Counted from the stretch's first letter, positions 21,699 through 32,485 are shown. The stretch: DNA of 64,000 bases from Seminavis robusta (GCA_903772945.1 CAICTM010000204.1:1-64000); one strand, 5' to 3'. Notes: a model not told the origin generated them from the letters alone. Numbers and translations are program-made.

Positions 21699-24596
21699 TC
21701 AGTCAAAAGTCACGATTTGTATTCTGGGGCCAGATCCCAACGACGGCTGCTGAGGAGTTCCACTTGCAGATCCGGTAGCATTGGCGTTGGTTGTAGCATC
21801 ACCACTCCTTCCAACCTCATTTGAAACTTCATTTGAAGCCGGGGAATCCGTCGATGCTTCGGCTTGAATTGCACGTTTGGTCATGCGCCGAACCAAAAGA
21901 TACTTTGGAAGGATGATCAGACCCATGAAACTCGTTGTAAACGTAAAATAGAATATGGAATTGATCATATACTGGGCGCTGGGATATGCTCCTTGGAGAA
22001 TGATAGCAAGAGGAACCATGACAACCATGCCCTAAAGAAGACGCCAAGATCAGCTGAAACGCCCAGCCAAAACACACGAGTATTTTGTGAAAGTTGAGAC
22101 ACCTTACCTGGAAATGAAGAAGGATCACAGCAAAGACCCCCTTTTCGGAATATGTCTGGTCAATGCCAAGTGTCTTCCATGCCATAATCCCAGACAGGAC
22201 AATTGGAATCATGTACAACGTGACGCTGATTACTGCGCCGTAGATGTTGCCTGATCCCCCGTCGCATCTCGCAACGCTTGCGCCTGTCACTTCATCAACC
22301 TCCCACCTAACCCAAGCGAAATCGCCGTTTGCCGTGCCAGCAGACAAAATGCTGATGGTAGCTAGCAACAACAGTGCTGGGGGCCACAGCGTTCTCCATA
22401 ATTCGATTTGATGAGTTTTACGGCGAAGGCAGAGGTCTGCACGCCATAACTTCAACCGATGAGAGGTTGTTTTGGTTAGAGACTACGTGCTTCGTCTACA
22501 ACCCAAGGTAGCGTGTCAAGTCGTACCTTTGTGAACACTGCACAGTAGCAAAGCATTCCAAAACCAAAATCGATCCAATTCGACAAGACGCATACCTTTG
22601 TCAAGGATTGCTCGTCAAATCCCCAACTTTCATCAAACGCGGACAAGAGGATGCAAAAGCAAATTATAAAACAGGAAAAGCAAATGACATAGAGGAAGCA
22701 AGGTTGCGCTGCGACAATCACGCTGTGTCCCCGGTTCGTGACAACCCACACAGACGCGACCAGGATAATCGTCAAGGCAACAGCAAAGAGAGTCATGCCA
22801 ATTGCTCGAACTGGAGTGGAGATATAGTTTTGGTCCGGTGTGGCCCTCAAAAGTTCTGGCGGATTGGACGATCCATCTGCGAACAAGTACGGGTTCACTT
22901 GTACCCATTCCCCAGACAAGGGGTTGATTATTTCTGCCTGCCGTATCACAAGACCAGTGCCGTTTGGCGATGGAACGAAATTGGCAATGGTATACGGCAC
23001 CGTGTCGCCCTGGCGACTCCCTGGGTAGCCAAGGTCGCTGCCAAGCTTGACTCGTCCAGAGGCACCTAAGAAGTCCAATACATGGATTCCAGCAAGATGT
23101 TCTCGCCCTGTGAACGCGGTGGTTTCGTTTGTAATGTTTTGATGGGTCTTCTTCAATGCGTTGCAGGCCCCGAGCCCAAGACTCATCACGGCGTCGTACA
23201 TGAAACTAACGCCTGAAAGATAGGAAGTGTGCTCTACCGCCAGTTGTACAAAGGGAGAGCTGTCCGTGGTGTTGGAAACCACAACGTGCTGCAGTTCCTT
23301 CTCGTAGTATCCTGGTACGGGGTTGAGCTCTTGCACTCTTTGCAGAAAGGTAGTATCATGATTGCAAATATGAGCTCGAAAGTCAGACTCGGGGTTCAGT
23401 TCGTATCCGTCATATGGGAACACATGCGTGGCTCCTTTGAGAAAACGAGCCCCGACCCGGTCAGTGTCGTTCTGCAGAAAGCGATTCACTTCCATTGCAC
23501 TGAGCATGTCGACACCACCTGAAATCAACCAAAGGTGATCTCCTTGATCAAGACCCAACTCAGTAGCCACTGGTCCGACCAATGCTGCTTCTTTGTCCAA
23601 TCGGGATGGCATGAGGACAATAGTCCTGTACCCTGTGTCCTTCACCTTCCGTAGAACCAGTCGAAGATCCAAGGACTCGGGGGGACCGCGCCCTCCTCGA
23701 GCTTTATCAGCCTCCAGCTTTTTGTCGAAATAGAATGTATAGGGGAAAGTCTGGACCTGATCGAACCCCATGTCTTCAAACACCACCCTTAGAATATCAA
23801 CCTTTTGGACGGCACTGTTTGCATAGTCGTAGACGATTGCCACATAATTGTTTCGCCCGAGGTGCTTGAGATACTTTGCCACCAGGTTCATTTCACTGAA
23901 AGCATCAGCACCGAGCTGGTTAAAGTAAGGGTGTCTATCTTCCTGCAACAGATTCGTGTCCACGATCCTGGGAGCAACCATTGGGGTTTGCATCCCCGTA
24001 GCCAAAACACTCATCTCCAGCATGGGAATTTCATTGTAGGGCCCAACAATGGAGTCCGGAGGTTCTGCGTGTCGGAGGCCCCGCACCGCCGCTTCCGTAG
24101 CCCCATGGGTGTTGGTGCCCGTATCCACAGCCTGGACATGACCGAAAGTGATGGGGCAATGCTTGGTCAATTCAGGTAGAGCTTGGACTACTGATGCATT
24201 TCTCGAGTTAAAATGGTCCACAGCCAGGCGGGCTGCTGCTAGATGGAAGAAACCTGGATCTACCACAGTTTCATTGCTATGGCATCATACCGGTAGAAGA
24301 AAGGATAGGCGGTTAGATCGGGACTGAAATCGTGATTCAATTCATACCCTTTATCTCAATGGCTGCAGCCAACTTGATTGCTGCGGGCTTGCACGGCAGA
24401 AAAGTAATTGAATCAACTAACTAATAACTAAAACTTACTTCTTGGTCAACGGCACGGCAATCAGCAAGGAGATGGTCCCATCTTGCCCTCGCATTCTGTC
24501 CCAAGGAGATTCAGGGAGTTGCGCTAGACTTAGGACGCCGCTGAGGAAACTAACAAGAACTGCACTCACGACGACTACTACATTGTAGCTTCTCAT
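21699..24596 (-). CDS. Class C GPCR, GABA-B receptor-like, four exons
   Basis: Exons are 24596-24439, 24276-22527, 22449-22108 and 22031-21699 (introns 162, 77 and 76 bases, all GT-AG), giving 860 residues. A signal peptide (VVVVVSAVLVSFLSGVLSL) is followed by a Venus-flytrap ligand-binding domain (about residues 40-530: LLIAVPLT, FHLAAARLAVDHFNSRN, VGPYNEIPMLEMS, VAIVYDYAN). A 7tm_3 domain begins near residue 540. Its helices include RAIGMTLFAVALTIILVAS, AAQPCFLYVICFSCFIICF, KVCVLSNWIDFGFGMLC and TKLWRADL at the helix 3 exit. Exons 3 and 4 supply helices 4-7 and a Ser/Asn/Pro-rich tail. The conserved Cys in KVC is present. Diatoms are known to carry expanded families of such receptors. The ligand is unknown; an amino-acid-like ligand is inferred from fold. 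Confidence 0.92.
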
Positions 24597-25056
24597 GGCA
24601 TGCAAGCAGCAACAACTCCTTCAACCGCCTAGCTGTTTCCTCTTCTTTGAATAAGCACCTGCTGTTGCGAGTTTTAATAATGCGATATGCGATGTATGTT
24701 GGTGCCTTCTTTTTGTCTTGACGAGATGGCGGTTGATAAGATTCTCTTCATAGCCTTTTCAATAATCTTTGCGTGGCGTTTCATTCGTTCACGTGAGAGC
24801 CAGTGCGCGTGCAACCACTGCAATTGAGACGTGATTGCATGATCAAGCTAATTTTGCTCCCTTGTCCTTCCTGGTTTTCCTCCATGCACCCCCCTTCCAT
24901 GCCCCCCCTTGTTTTGCCCTGCTCGCGTCCTCATTGCTCTCCCCGTATGCCCACCACACCAGCCACCCACCACCACAGCCACTGCTTTGCCTAGCCTCGC
25001 CCCCCTCGCTCCTTAACATATCTATTTAGTATTTATTTTCTTCACCAGCATCTCCG
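24597..25056. other. Intergenic, pyrimidine-rich stretch
   Basis: The 5' flank of the GPCR gene. A C/T-rich block at 24850-25015, dense in CCCCC and CACC runs, has no coding support. Confidence 0.4.
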
Positions 25057-25545
25057 CAGTTATAAGGGGGGTTTTAGAGTAGGGAAATTATCTACGGAAG
25101 CCAGCCGGGGCCAGGCTTAAGCAAAGAACAGTCGAAATTCAGGACTAGGTTCTGTGGGATCAGGGGCAAGAAATTGAGGACCATTACGGGGGGCAAAGGG
25201 TTTGGCTTTGCGGGATCCACGGAGACATAAATGGGTAGCTTTCACAAGGGCAATTGAGATACGGGTCTGCATGAAGAACATCATTTGAGAGTAGGAAAAT
25301 TGAGTTTTGGAGGCAGTAGCAGAAGCAAGGCGTTGTAAGAGAGTCTTGGCTTGAGGGGCAAGCATGCCATCCACTGAAACAACAAAGGGGTGGAAGGAAG
25401 CGCGATTGGACTCGCACGCATCTTTATATTTGGAAATTTTGTCGCGTTCTTGTTGGGTTAAAACTTTGACGGGATCTTTGTTGCGGTAAGAGGCACAGTC
25501 CAAATCAGTGACACGTACGTCAATCCGCAGTATCTCACGTCTCAA
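25057..25545 (-). mobile_element. 5'-truncated LINE (non-LTR retrotransposon) fragment, copy 2
   Basis: A minus-strand frame at 25117-25545 encodes about 142 residues (VRVTDLDCASYRNKDPVKVL, FHPFVVSVDGMLAPQAKTLL, ISIALVKATHLCLRGSR). This matches the C-terminal end of a LINE-type protein that I recall as repeated in heterokont genomes. After the stop comes a short 3' tail ending ACTCTAAAACCCCCCTTATA rather than poly(A). The same tail recurs at 14134 and 32486. The reverse transcriptase itself is absent. Confidence 0.72.
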
Positions 25546-25698
25546 AAAGCATCACATGGATATCATCACCGTCAACAAACAAGCAACAACAAACAACAAC
25601 AGGCCTAAAGAAACACGTCGCTTCATCACAAGATGTGGACTTCCAGGCGCCATTACTTTCTCCTTGTTGTATTAGTACCGGTATGAGGGCTGGCGGCC

Positions 25699-26655
25699 TT
25701 GATGCAGTTTATTCTCTTGCACTCTTGCCTCAAAGTCAACACAAACAGAAGCTCCTTCAGCCATGGAAACGAGAGCCACGTTTATTTTGGAGCACATGTA
25801 CCTAAGAGCTCCTCAAATGATGGAAACATGAGCCACAACCTTGCAGTTCCTGGTACAACCGCGTCTCGCATCGATCCGACTGCGATATTGCCCTGCCCTC
25901 CTCCTGCAATACCCCTATCAGAAGTTTTGGATCTGAACAATATCCGCACGGTTCAAAAATCTCATAGCAATTCAACGACTAAATGCTGTTTCAACTCTAT
26001 CCAGTATAGGGGGAAAGTACACGACAGAACGGGAAGTCTAATTGTCGAGAAGCGATCGTCGGGGTTCAACTCTCCGAGAGGGGGTTATCGGAGCGAAGGA
26101 ACCATTCCGGTCCCAACTTGGGAGAGCCTCGTCTCGGGCTCTTTGTCAAGAGTGAAACTCATTGAGGCGAAGAATTTTCATGCATGCCCACCATATAGGA
26201 AACCATATTTTGCCAATAGTCCCGTAGAATCTTGTACCCGTCTCGAGCTCATTGACGTCAACGGGGTTGCCCTGCAATTCGATACCCCGAATCCGTGGTA
26301 CATGGGCTATTCCTACAAATGGAAAGTGTCATCGGAATCGTGGTTCGTAATCGACCCATCGATGGATGACTTTATGACGAAACTTCAGAGTGACATTGAC
26401 AAACTTGAAAAACGCCATTCTAATGTCACTACCAGACATGGGAGGACCTTCCATGATCTCGGTATTGACGGAAATGTATGGTACTATGAACTCAAAAACC
26501 AAAGAATATTACTCCAAGCCGCGATGGCCGAAAGAGTACAACTATACAAACGACATAGCGGAGTGCGGATCTTGGACGGTCCGCTGACAAAAGTAGGGAG
26601 CCGCTCGGAGATAGACCTGGAGTTGGAGCAGGTCTGGTTCTGCTTGGAGGCCTGA
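25699..26655 (+). CDS. Orphan protein, 318 residues
   Basis: A long single open frame beginning with two Met codons and a weak hydrophobic start (MMQFILLHSCLKV). The N-terminal 130 residues are Ser/Asn/Pro-rich. From about residue 130 the composition becomes protein-like and aromatic (NPWYMGYSYKWKVSSESWFV), with a Lys/Glu-rich helix (MTKLQSDIDKLEKRH) and a charged C-terminus. I recognise no domain. It may be a lineage-specific gene, a relic, or part of an unlisted mobile element, since a LINE fragment lies just upstream. Confidence 0.45.
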   Translation: MMQFILLHSCLKVNTNRSSFSHGNESHVYFGAHVPKSSSNDGNMSHNLAVPGTTASRIDPTAILPCPPPAIPLSEVLDLNNIRTVQKSHSNSTTKCCFNSIQYRGKVHDRTGSLIVEKRSSGFNSPRGGYRSEGTIPVPTWESLVSGSLSRVKLIEAKNFHACPPYRKPYFANSPVESCTRLELIDVNGVALQFDTPNPWYMGYSYKWKVSSESWFVIDPSMDDFMTKLQSDIDKLEKRHSNVTTRHGRTFHDLGIDGNVWYYELKNQRILLQAAMAERVQLYKRHSGVRILDGPLTKVGSRSEIDLELEQVWFCLEA

Positions 26656-26811
26656 GCCACTTCTTTCGCAGGCACGGACTTGCAACTGACAGCATTGGAA
26701 GAGTGGTCTAGGTGAAAACCAAGAGGCCTTGACAAAGGAAGAGTTGTTCCCTTTCCGTGGGGCTGGTTCAAACTTTGGAGTGGTTCTGGAGATTAGCTCT
26801 TATTGACTTGA

Positions 26812-27222
26812 TTGCTGCCCACGATGATTGTTTACAATCCACCCTTCTCATCACACACTCACGTTCTCAGGAGCTATGCGAAAGAGGCAATGTGCCTTCT
26901 GGATACAGCTTGTCTTGGTGGCTTTCTGTTCTGGTCTTGTCCAGATCAGCTATCTTTTGCCACCAGCCATTTTGACCTTGCGCTCAACCAACAAGATTCT
27001 CTGATTCAAGGTTTTGAAGACATCAATAAGGCTGGAGCCGGTCCACATACTCAATTGTATGATCTTGAGCTCTACATGACAGATGCGTTTGCTCCTCATT
27101 GTGTCCTGCGCCCCACCGAAAACTTTCCGACCAAGCTGCGGTCGAACAAGCGTTGTCTTTTCTTGCCCTTACCGGAAACCTTTCGAAGCGCAGCAGTTGC
27201 CGCCCTGGCTCCATCCAACTGA
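26812..27222 (+). CDS. Hypothetical protein, 136 residues
   Basis: An open frame with an ATG start and mixed composition (CLLDTACLGGFLFWSCPDQL, then LYDLELYMTDAFAPHC). No domain, targeting signal or homologue is recognised. It may be an exon of a larger gene or chance. The rest of 26656-27579 holds nothing I can name. Confidence 0.3.
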   Translation: MLPTMIVYNPPFSSHTHVLRSYAKEAMCLLDTACLGGFLFWSCPDQLSFATSHFDLALNQQDSLIQGFEDINKAGAGPHTQLYDLELYMTDAFAPHCVLRPTENFPTKLRSNKRCLFLPLPETFRSAAVAALAPSN

Positions 27223-27579
27223 AGACCTGCATCGGCTAGCTTTTCTCCGGCGAAAACCAACCCACGCATGCTCTCAATAGAATAGTGCTTTGGGCTCAAC
27301 TTGGCCAGGGTTGGTTGGTTGGTTGGTCGTTGAAAGAGTGAGCATCTTTTTTAAAATTAAGTTGAATTGTTTGAGTACTATAAGGTCTAATTCTAGCTAC
27401 TTTTCTTGGCTATACATAGTGCATATTCGCAGCCATTTGCAGGTCCGCAGTTTCCTACCGGTATGCACAGTTGCTTAGATAGACGAGCCTGCTCTCGCAC
27501 TTTGGCTTCTTGCCGGTGCGCACGTGAGTACAACATCGCAGCGATATGATCACTGCAATCATACCCCACCTGATCAAAA

Positions 27580-28855
27580 CTATTGCTGAGTTTGCTGTTG
27601 CTGTTGCTGTGATTGTGAATCGTCTGTTTGCTGCCTACTAGTGATGTTGTTGCTGTTGTTTGTTGAATCTTTCTTTTGCTTGATGTGGTATTCATCCCAC
27701 TGACACATGTTTTGCGTATCCGCATGTTCGCTAATCTTCCACGCCTGCAAGTGATGCTTTTCAAAGCTTTCTGCTCCAAAGAACATGGAATTGAGGTCTC
27801 TTGCATTGTGTACTTGCCATTGCGAAATGTCTTGATTGAATTCCAGTGCATGCAAAAACATGTATCCAAACTTGTGGACAGAGGAGACATCCCAGGAAGA
27901 AATGTCCTGATCAAAGTGAATGGCCATGGCAAACCTGCGTGATGATTAGAATTCAAAACAGCAACACATAAACAGCAACGAAAGCAAGTAGTGAGAAAGT
28001 GGGTGAGATTTCTTGGTGTTTGTGTTTGAACATAAAAAAGTCGGTACTTGCATTCTGGTCATAGATTTAACGTTGGAAGTATCCCATGTATCGAGTGGTT
28101 GATTGAAGGCGTATGCATTTTGAAACCTGTCAAACAATCATGAGTTAGAAGTTGGATTGCAGCGGAAGCGTGAGCAGAGACGTGCTGCTACCACGTATTG
28201 CTTACATGGATGTCATGTCCGTGACTTGGCTGGTCTGCCATTGACTGATATCTTCATTGAACTTTGCCTTTCCAAAGAACAGACTGGAGAATGACGTGAC
28301 ATTGTCGGTACACCACTTGCCAATGGGCCATCCATAGATGTCAGCAAGTTCTAAGTTGACCTGTTTGTATGACTTGTACTTGTCAATGGCTCTCATGAGC
28401 TCAGTTCTGTCCTGGAAGCACTTTTTGCAGACACCACAGTAGGATTTGGCATGGGCGTGCGGCAGCAAGGCCGAGTGCTGTGCAACAGCATGGGTCTTCA
28501 AACACACTGTCTTGTAATCACCTGTATCGGCGTGAAATTCGCAGACGGGAGTTGTTCGGTTGCTAGCAGTACTGGGACAGATAGATGCAGCAGCACTGGA
28601 TACCCCATCAAATGGGCACATCAGACCTTCCTGTTGTTCGCGCTGATGCTCATCATGGCCAATGTCGATGCTAAGATGTTTGAGCTCATTACTTTCAGCA
28701 CCACTGGCGAAACTTGATCCATCAATCAAGGCAGACCGCCACAGCCCACTTCCACCTCCCCGAAGACTAGCCCCAACTGCCACGGAACACTGTTGATACA
28801 GTAAGGTCGACAGGAACCATAGGAGGCGTATTTTGCTTTTGTTCTTTGACTTCAT
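27580..28855 (-). CDS. Secreted DUF285 (BspA-like) repeat protein, three exons
   Basis: Exons are 28855-28206, 28126-28052 and 27934-27580. The product is 359 residues: signal peptide (LLWFLSTLLYQQCSVAVGAS), a Cys-containing N-domain (about residues 80-170), then DUF285 repeats with the consensus FNxDISxWxxSxVxxMxxMF. Visible units are FNEDISQWQTSQVTDMTSM, FNQPLDTWDTSNVKSMTRM, FDQDISSWDVSSVHKFGYMF and FNQDISQWQVHNARDLNSMF. Exon 2 is 75 bases and encodes exactly one 25-residue unit. Both introns split the Met codon that ends a unit (phase 2, AT|G). The second intron only keeps the frame if it uses a GC donor (GCAAGT). The tail is Gln-rich. These repeats are typical of surface or secreted adhesion-type proteins in microbes. 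Confidence 0.85.
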
Positions 28856-29511
28856 GGTTCCACGATGCGAAGTGTTTTTTTATTAGAATGATGAATCAAC
28901 TGTAATCAAAGAAAGCCTCTTGCATGCATTGGACCTGGCAACAAACAATCAACTGACCAAGTTAGTCTCTAGTAGAGCTGACAGACACGAAGGGTGGGTT
29001 GCAATGGTCAAACACGGTCTGCAACACGCTGCCTGGAGTTGGGATGAACAAATGCTGGTTGCTTTTCGCTGAGATCGAGCAGTCATTGCGAAAGATACAA
29101 AGATTTGCCAGATTCTCTCAGCGGTAGCAGAAGCCTTAACGTGTTTTGTCTTTATATTGCTTCAGGTCTAGTTCACTCCCGCACACCTTCACGGTGACTC
29201 CCACAGGCTGAGACTTGAGCATTGCGACAACCATGCAGACACACAGACACACATCCGCAACAGTGACACCAGTACTCACTACTAGGCCTGTTCATGTCTT
29301 GACGACCAGCAGCTGAGCTTAGGTCGGTGCTCAGGACTACGTCTATCATTCGTACCAGTAACGAAGAAAGGATCAGCAACAAGACAACTGAAAGGGAGTC
29401 CTCTATGCTCTCTTCTCACAATCTTTACTCTGCAAACAGAACGAGCGAAGCGCATAAAAGACCCCTATCAAGAAGAGCTCTCTAATCCAAGACAATGAAG
29501 CTCTCCTGGTA
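28856..29511. other. Intergenic, no gene seen
   Basis: The region between the DUF285 gene start and the small membrane protein. It should contain the promoter of the DUF285 gene on the minus strand. No distinct element is recognised. Confidence 0.35.
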
Positions 29512-30057
29512 ATGAATGTTTTCAACAACGTCATTGTGCATCTTTGGGTCCTCTCCAACCCTGTCTTTACAAGGTTCTTGGTTGAGAGACCACTTGGGAA
29601 CGTGTTTCTTGTATTGGACCTGCTCCATTCCATCAATCACTATTGTTTTGCCTACGGGACCTTGAACATGTTCCATACAACATGCTTTGAAGTGGCCATG
29701 CATGCCTTCTTCTTCTGCATGGCTACACGCCTGACAAACACACCATGGGATAGCTCCATGTTGGTTTATCCGCTCCTCTCTCTTCTCGTTGGAGTCAGTG
29801 TGGAGTTTCACGATTGTGTTGACACTGTGACAACCTTTGCTCTTTGGACGAAATGGCTGCACCTTGTCTACGACCCCAACTTTGCACCCAAGACATTCCT
29901 GCTCTCTGGCACACTTGTAACGTTTGTGTTTTATTACTTTGTCGGATTCTACGATGTCATTGTGAGCTTTGACTTTATTGATCAACCCATGTACCTTCTG
30001 CTGACCTACTTGCTTTGGCAGAACAGCCAATTTGGATCGGCGAAGAAGGTTGATTGA
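29512..30057 (+). CDS. Small polytopic membrane protein, 181 residues
   Basis: The frame gives four to five hydrophobic segments (HAFFFCMATRLT; SMLVYPLLSLLVGVSVEF; TFLLSGTLVTFVFYYFVGFY; MYLLLTYLLW) and ends QFGSAKKVD, a lysine-containing tail that could be an ER-retrieval-like signal. The opposite strand is also open at 29482-30117 (211 residues), but that product is Lys/Cys/His-rich without domains. Regular hydrophobic helices favour the plus strand. I do not recognise the family. Fatty-acid-elongase or emopamil-binding-type membrane enzymes are possible but unproven. A 5' exon may be missing. Confidence 0.5.
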   Translation: MNVFNNVIVHLWVLSNPVFTRFLVERPLGNVFLVLDLLHSINHYCFAYGTLNMFHTTCFEVAMHAFFFCMATRLTNTPWDSSMLVYPLLSLLVGVSVEFHDCVDTVTTFALWTKWLHLVYDPNFAPKTFLLSGTLVTFVFYYFVGFYDVIVSFDFIDQPMYLLLTYLLWQNSQFGSAKKVD

Positions 30058-30417
30058 TTGATTGAATTCAGATTCTGGCAATGACCAAGACCGAACCAGA
30101 CCGGAAGGAAAGGACAAATGACAAACAGCAACTGCAGTATCTTCAGGCTTCAGGCTAGTGTACAGCTTGATCCCGACTCGACTTGGCAGTAAAGGTGGGC
30201 CGGGGACGCCGACGAAGATGTTTTACAGAGGATGATAGTAGCAGCTATGTAATGCTAGCAGGGCAATCTTTCGATGAGCCTTCTCCTATACGTATTCCTT
30301 GTCTGGCTTAACGTTTTGTTTGTACTACATGTACTGGTGATGTTTCCACGATACGGTACATTGTCGACTGCTGTGTTGACAATGGAGGACTCTCACTATT
30401 TTTAAAATAGCTACCTT
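30058..30417. other. Intergenic, no gene seen
   Basis: A convergent 3' region between the small membrane protein and the bestrophin-like gene. No hairpin or RNA gene is recognised. Confidence 0.35.
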
Positions 30418-31821
30418 TCAATTTCGTCGTTTGGGAGGTTTCGTGTCAAACGGCAACACTTTGGCACCATGCAACCACTTTACCGTCCCCGCATTGGCTT
30501 CTCGAACAAATACGCCCAGATCCATATCAATCCCTCCTTCGCAATAATCTTCATTGTTGAGTGGATCCAAGAAAATCTTGGCAAGATCGAGGAGTCCTTC
30601 GTAAAACAAGGTCATGAATGCGACACAAATGATACTGAGCCATCCGAGTTCGGAAACAAGTGCCAGCGGTGCGGCAAAGAGAAAGCAATCGACGAGAACC
30701 TGGACAAAATGGGCGTACGCCAGTGGCATGCGTCCATCGACAATGTCCCCAATCCCGGCGGCGGTGCCTTTTAACACACCGATTTTGTCCAATAATAATG
30801 CAAAGAGTTCTTGTCGATCCAGGAGAATCCCTCGTTGGGTGGCATCCAAAGACCGAATGACGATCCATTCGACAATGGCATTGTGTCGTGCCGTGACGGG
30901 CAAATCCGTCAATTGTCGAAGCGTCTCGAGTTCTTTGGGTGTGATAAATCCTCCTCGTTGCAGCAATGCCGTCATGCCACGGTTGGTGAGGAGGACCTTG
31001 AATTGTCGCGAGACCGATGCCCATACGAGTACATGATAGAGCCGTAGATTGCGGGCGGTATCGTGAAGAAAGTCAAGTGCTTCCGGGGACAATTGGTTGT
31101 GTTTGTCGCGCACGACATGCGTCGCGAGTAAAATGCCGACATCACTGATGCGTCCTTGTATTTTGCGTCCCGTGGCGTACATGTCTCTCCAGAGCGTGTA
31201 TGCTTGTGTGAGGAAGAATGTCAATATAAAGGTAGTGAGTTGCATTTGATAATGCCATAGTTTGTCAAATACCTTGAGACGGGCAATCCAAATACAGGAC
31301 GAATCCTGCATCCACGTCATGGGATTGGCCAAGTTCTCTTGGGTACTCAAGCCACAGACTCTTCCCAGTAAGAGACAAATGACGGCTGTCAAGAGCATGT
31401 TGCCAAACATTTTGGACAAGGAACTCTGCAAGATGGTCCCGTGCCATCGTCTCCACAACCAGAGTCGGTGGGGTTTGTATTTCAAGATAATGTCGCCTCG
31501 AATGGTGGAATTCAACGACACTTGATCGATAATGTGCGCAATGTACTCGTCACTCGCAGTGGCTTCCAAATCATCCAACGTTTCCTTGGGAGAAGGAACA
31601 ATCGGTTTGTTCTTGTGAAAGTTGAACGATTCGCTACTAGTACTCTTGCTGTTGCCTCCCCCACCTCCTCTGGTCCACAAACTACTAGTGGAAGTTCCCT
31701 TCAGGAAATAAGGCTTGTCCAAGGATCTGGCGTGGCAGCGGGGAATGATAGACGGGCCCAGCCAGATCAGTAGGGCAACCGTCCAACAGACTGGTGGTAC
31801 AAGAGAAGATGAACGCTTCAT
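30418..31821 (-). CDS. Bestrophin-like anion channel
   Basis: A single-exon 467-residue protein. A signal peptide-like start (WTVALLIWLGPSIIPRCHAR) and a Gly/Ser-rich linker lead to the bestrophin core at about residue 115. Visible are a first helix (MLLTAVICLLLGRVCG), the second-helix block TTFILTFFLTQAYTLWRDMY that matches the family pattern of a helix ending in a Trp-containing turn, a cytosolic helical domain (about residues 225-350), the family-typical MPLAYAHFVQVLVDCFLF then LALVSELGWLS, and the final LLDLAKIFLDPLNNEDY, which matches the conserved IxxPFGxxxxD-type end. Bestrophins conduct chloride or bicarbonate; some algal members sit in the thylakoid. The N-terminus lacks a clear AF plastid motif, so ER or plasma membrane is also possible. 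Confidence 0.82.
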   Translation of the reverse strand: MKRSSSLVPPVCWTVALLIWLGPSIIPRCHARSLDKPYFLKGTSTSSLWTRGGGGGNSKSTSSESFNFHKNKPIVPSPKETLDDLEATASDEYIAHIIDQVSLNSTIRGDIILKYKPHRLWLWRRWHGTILQSSLSKMFGNMLLTAVICLLLGRVCGLSTQENLANPMTWMQDSSCIWIARLKVFDKLWHYQMQLTTFILTFFLTQAYTLWRDMYATGRKIQGRISDVGILLATHVVRDKHNQLSPEALDFLHDTARNLRLYHVLVWASVSRQFKVLLTNRGMTALLQRGGFITPKELETLRQLTDLPVTARHNAIVEWIVIRSLDATQRGILLDRQELFALLLDKIGVLKGTAAGIGDIVDGRMPLAYAHFVQVLVDCFLFAAPLALVSELGWLSIICVAFMTLFYEGLLDLAKIFLDPLNNEDYCEGGIDMDLGVFVREANAGTVKWLHGAKVLPFDTKPPKRRN

Positions 31822-32485
31822 GTTTCTTCAACTCAATTGATGATAGAGTGTTGGCTTTTTTGATTGATTGGAAGATCGGTTTACTACAGTACTTGTCCCA
31901 ATTGACTTGAACAATGGCGATGCCAAAGAGAGGTGTCGTTGTGTCGGAGGTGTCAAGTCGAAGCCAAAGATCCAAAGATCCTGCTGAGTCGATCAGCTTG
32001 TGGAGCTGTTTTAGATCCCGCCCGGAACACTAGTGGTACCTGGTACTGGTACAACCGTACCAACCCAACCATCCAGATGATGCCGTACCGTGGCCGGAAA
32101 GCTGAGTCCTCAATCGTTTCATGCTGGGCCGGAAAAAGTAGAATAAATACATGTATGATAGCGGCAGGGAAGAAGACCTTCCTTTGCAGGTTTGCTTCGT
32201 GCGAACAGCGGTACCGGTGGCTGCTTCCGTACGATACCCCTTCCGGTACCAGGGACACTCCTTTTTGGAAGCTCTGGCTGCATACGGATCGGCGCCCCTT
32301 TTGGGGCAAAAACTCGACATCTAGGTAGCTCCTATGTACTAGCTAGCTAGTAAAATGCCATGTAACTACCAAGCCAGTGCAACGGGCAACCTGGTCCAAT
32401 GTCAGCACAGAGGAGCAAGGCTCTGGCAGATCATTCCTCGACCCATCAAGATAAACTCTGACGAATACATGATACAGTACAGGAA
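31822..32485. other. Divergent 5' region of bestrophin-like and EGF-protein genes
   Basis: Holds the minus-strand promoter of the bestrophin-like gene and many ACCGGTACC-type palindromes (32030-32090, 32205-32250). No gene is supported. Confidence 0.4.

Noticed and set aside
22608-23522. Plus-strand ORFs opposite the class C receptor
   Set aside because: No domains; the minus strand has a full receptor across matching splice sites.
24360-24425. Possible extra exon in the class C receptor (minus strand, KPAAIKLAAAIEIK)
   Set aside because: Joining 24439 directly to 24276 already closes the frame and gives a normal start of the ligand-binding domain; the extra segment would duplicate a helix.
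30551-31036. ORFs on both strands inside the bestrophin-like gene
   Set aside because: Alternative frames of a gene with clear family motifs.
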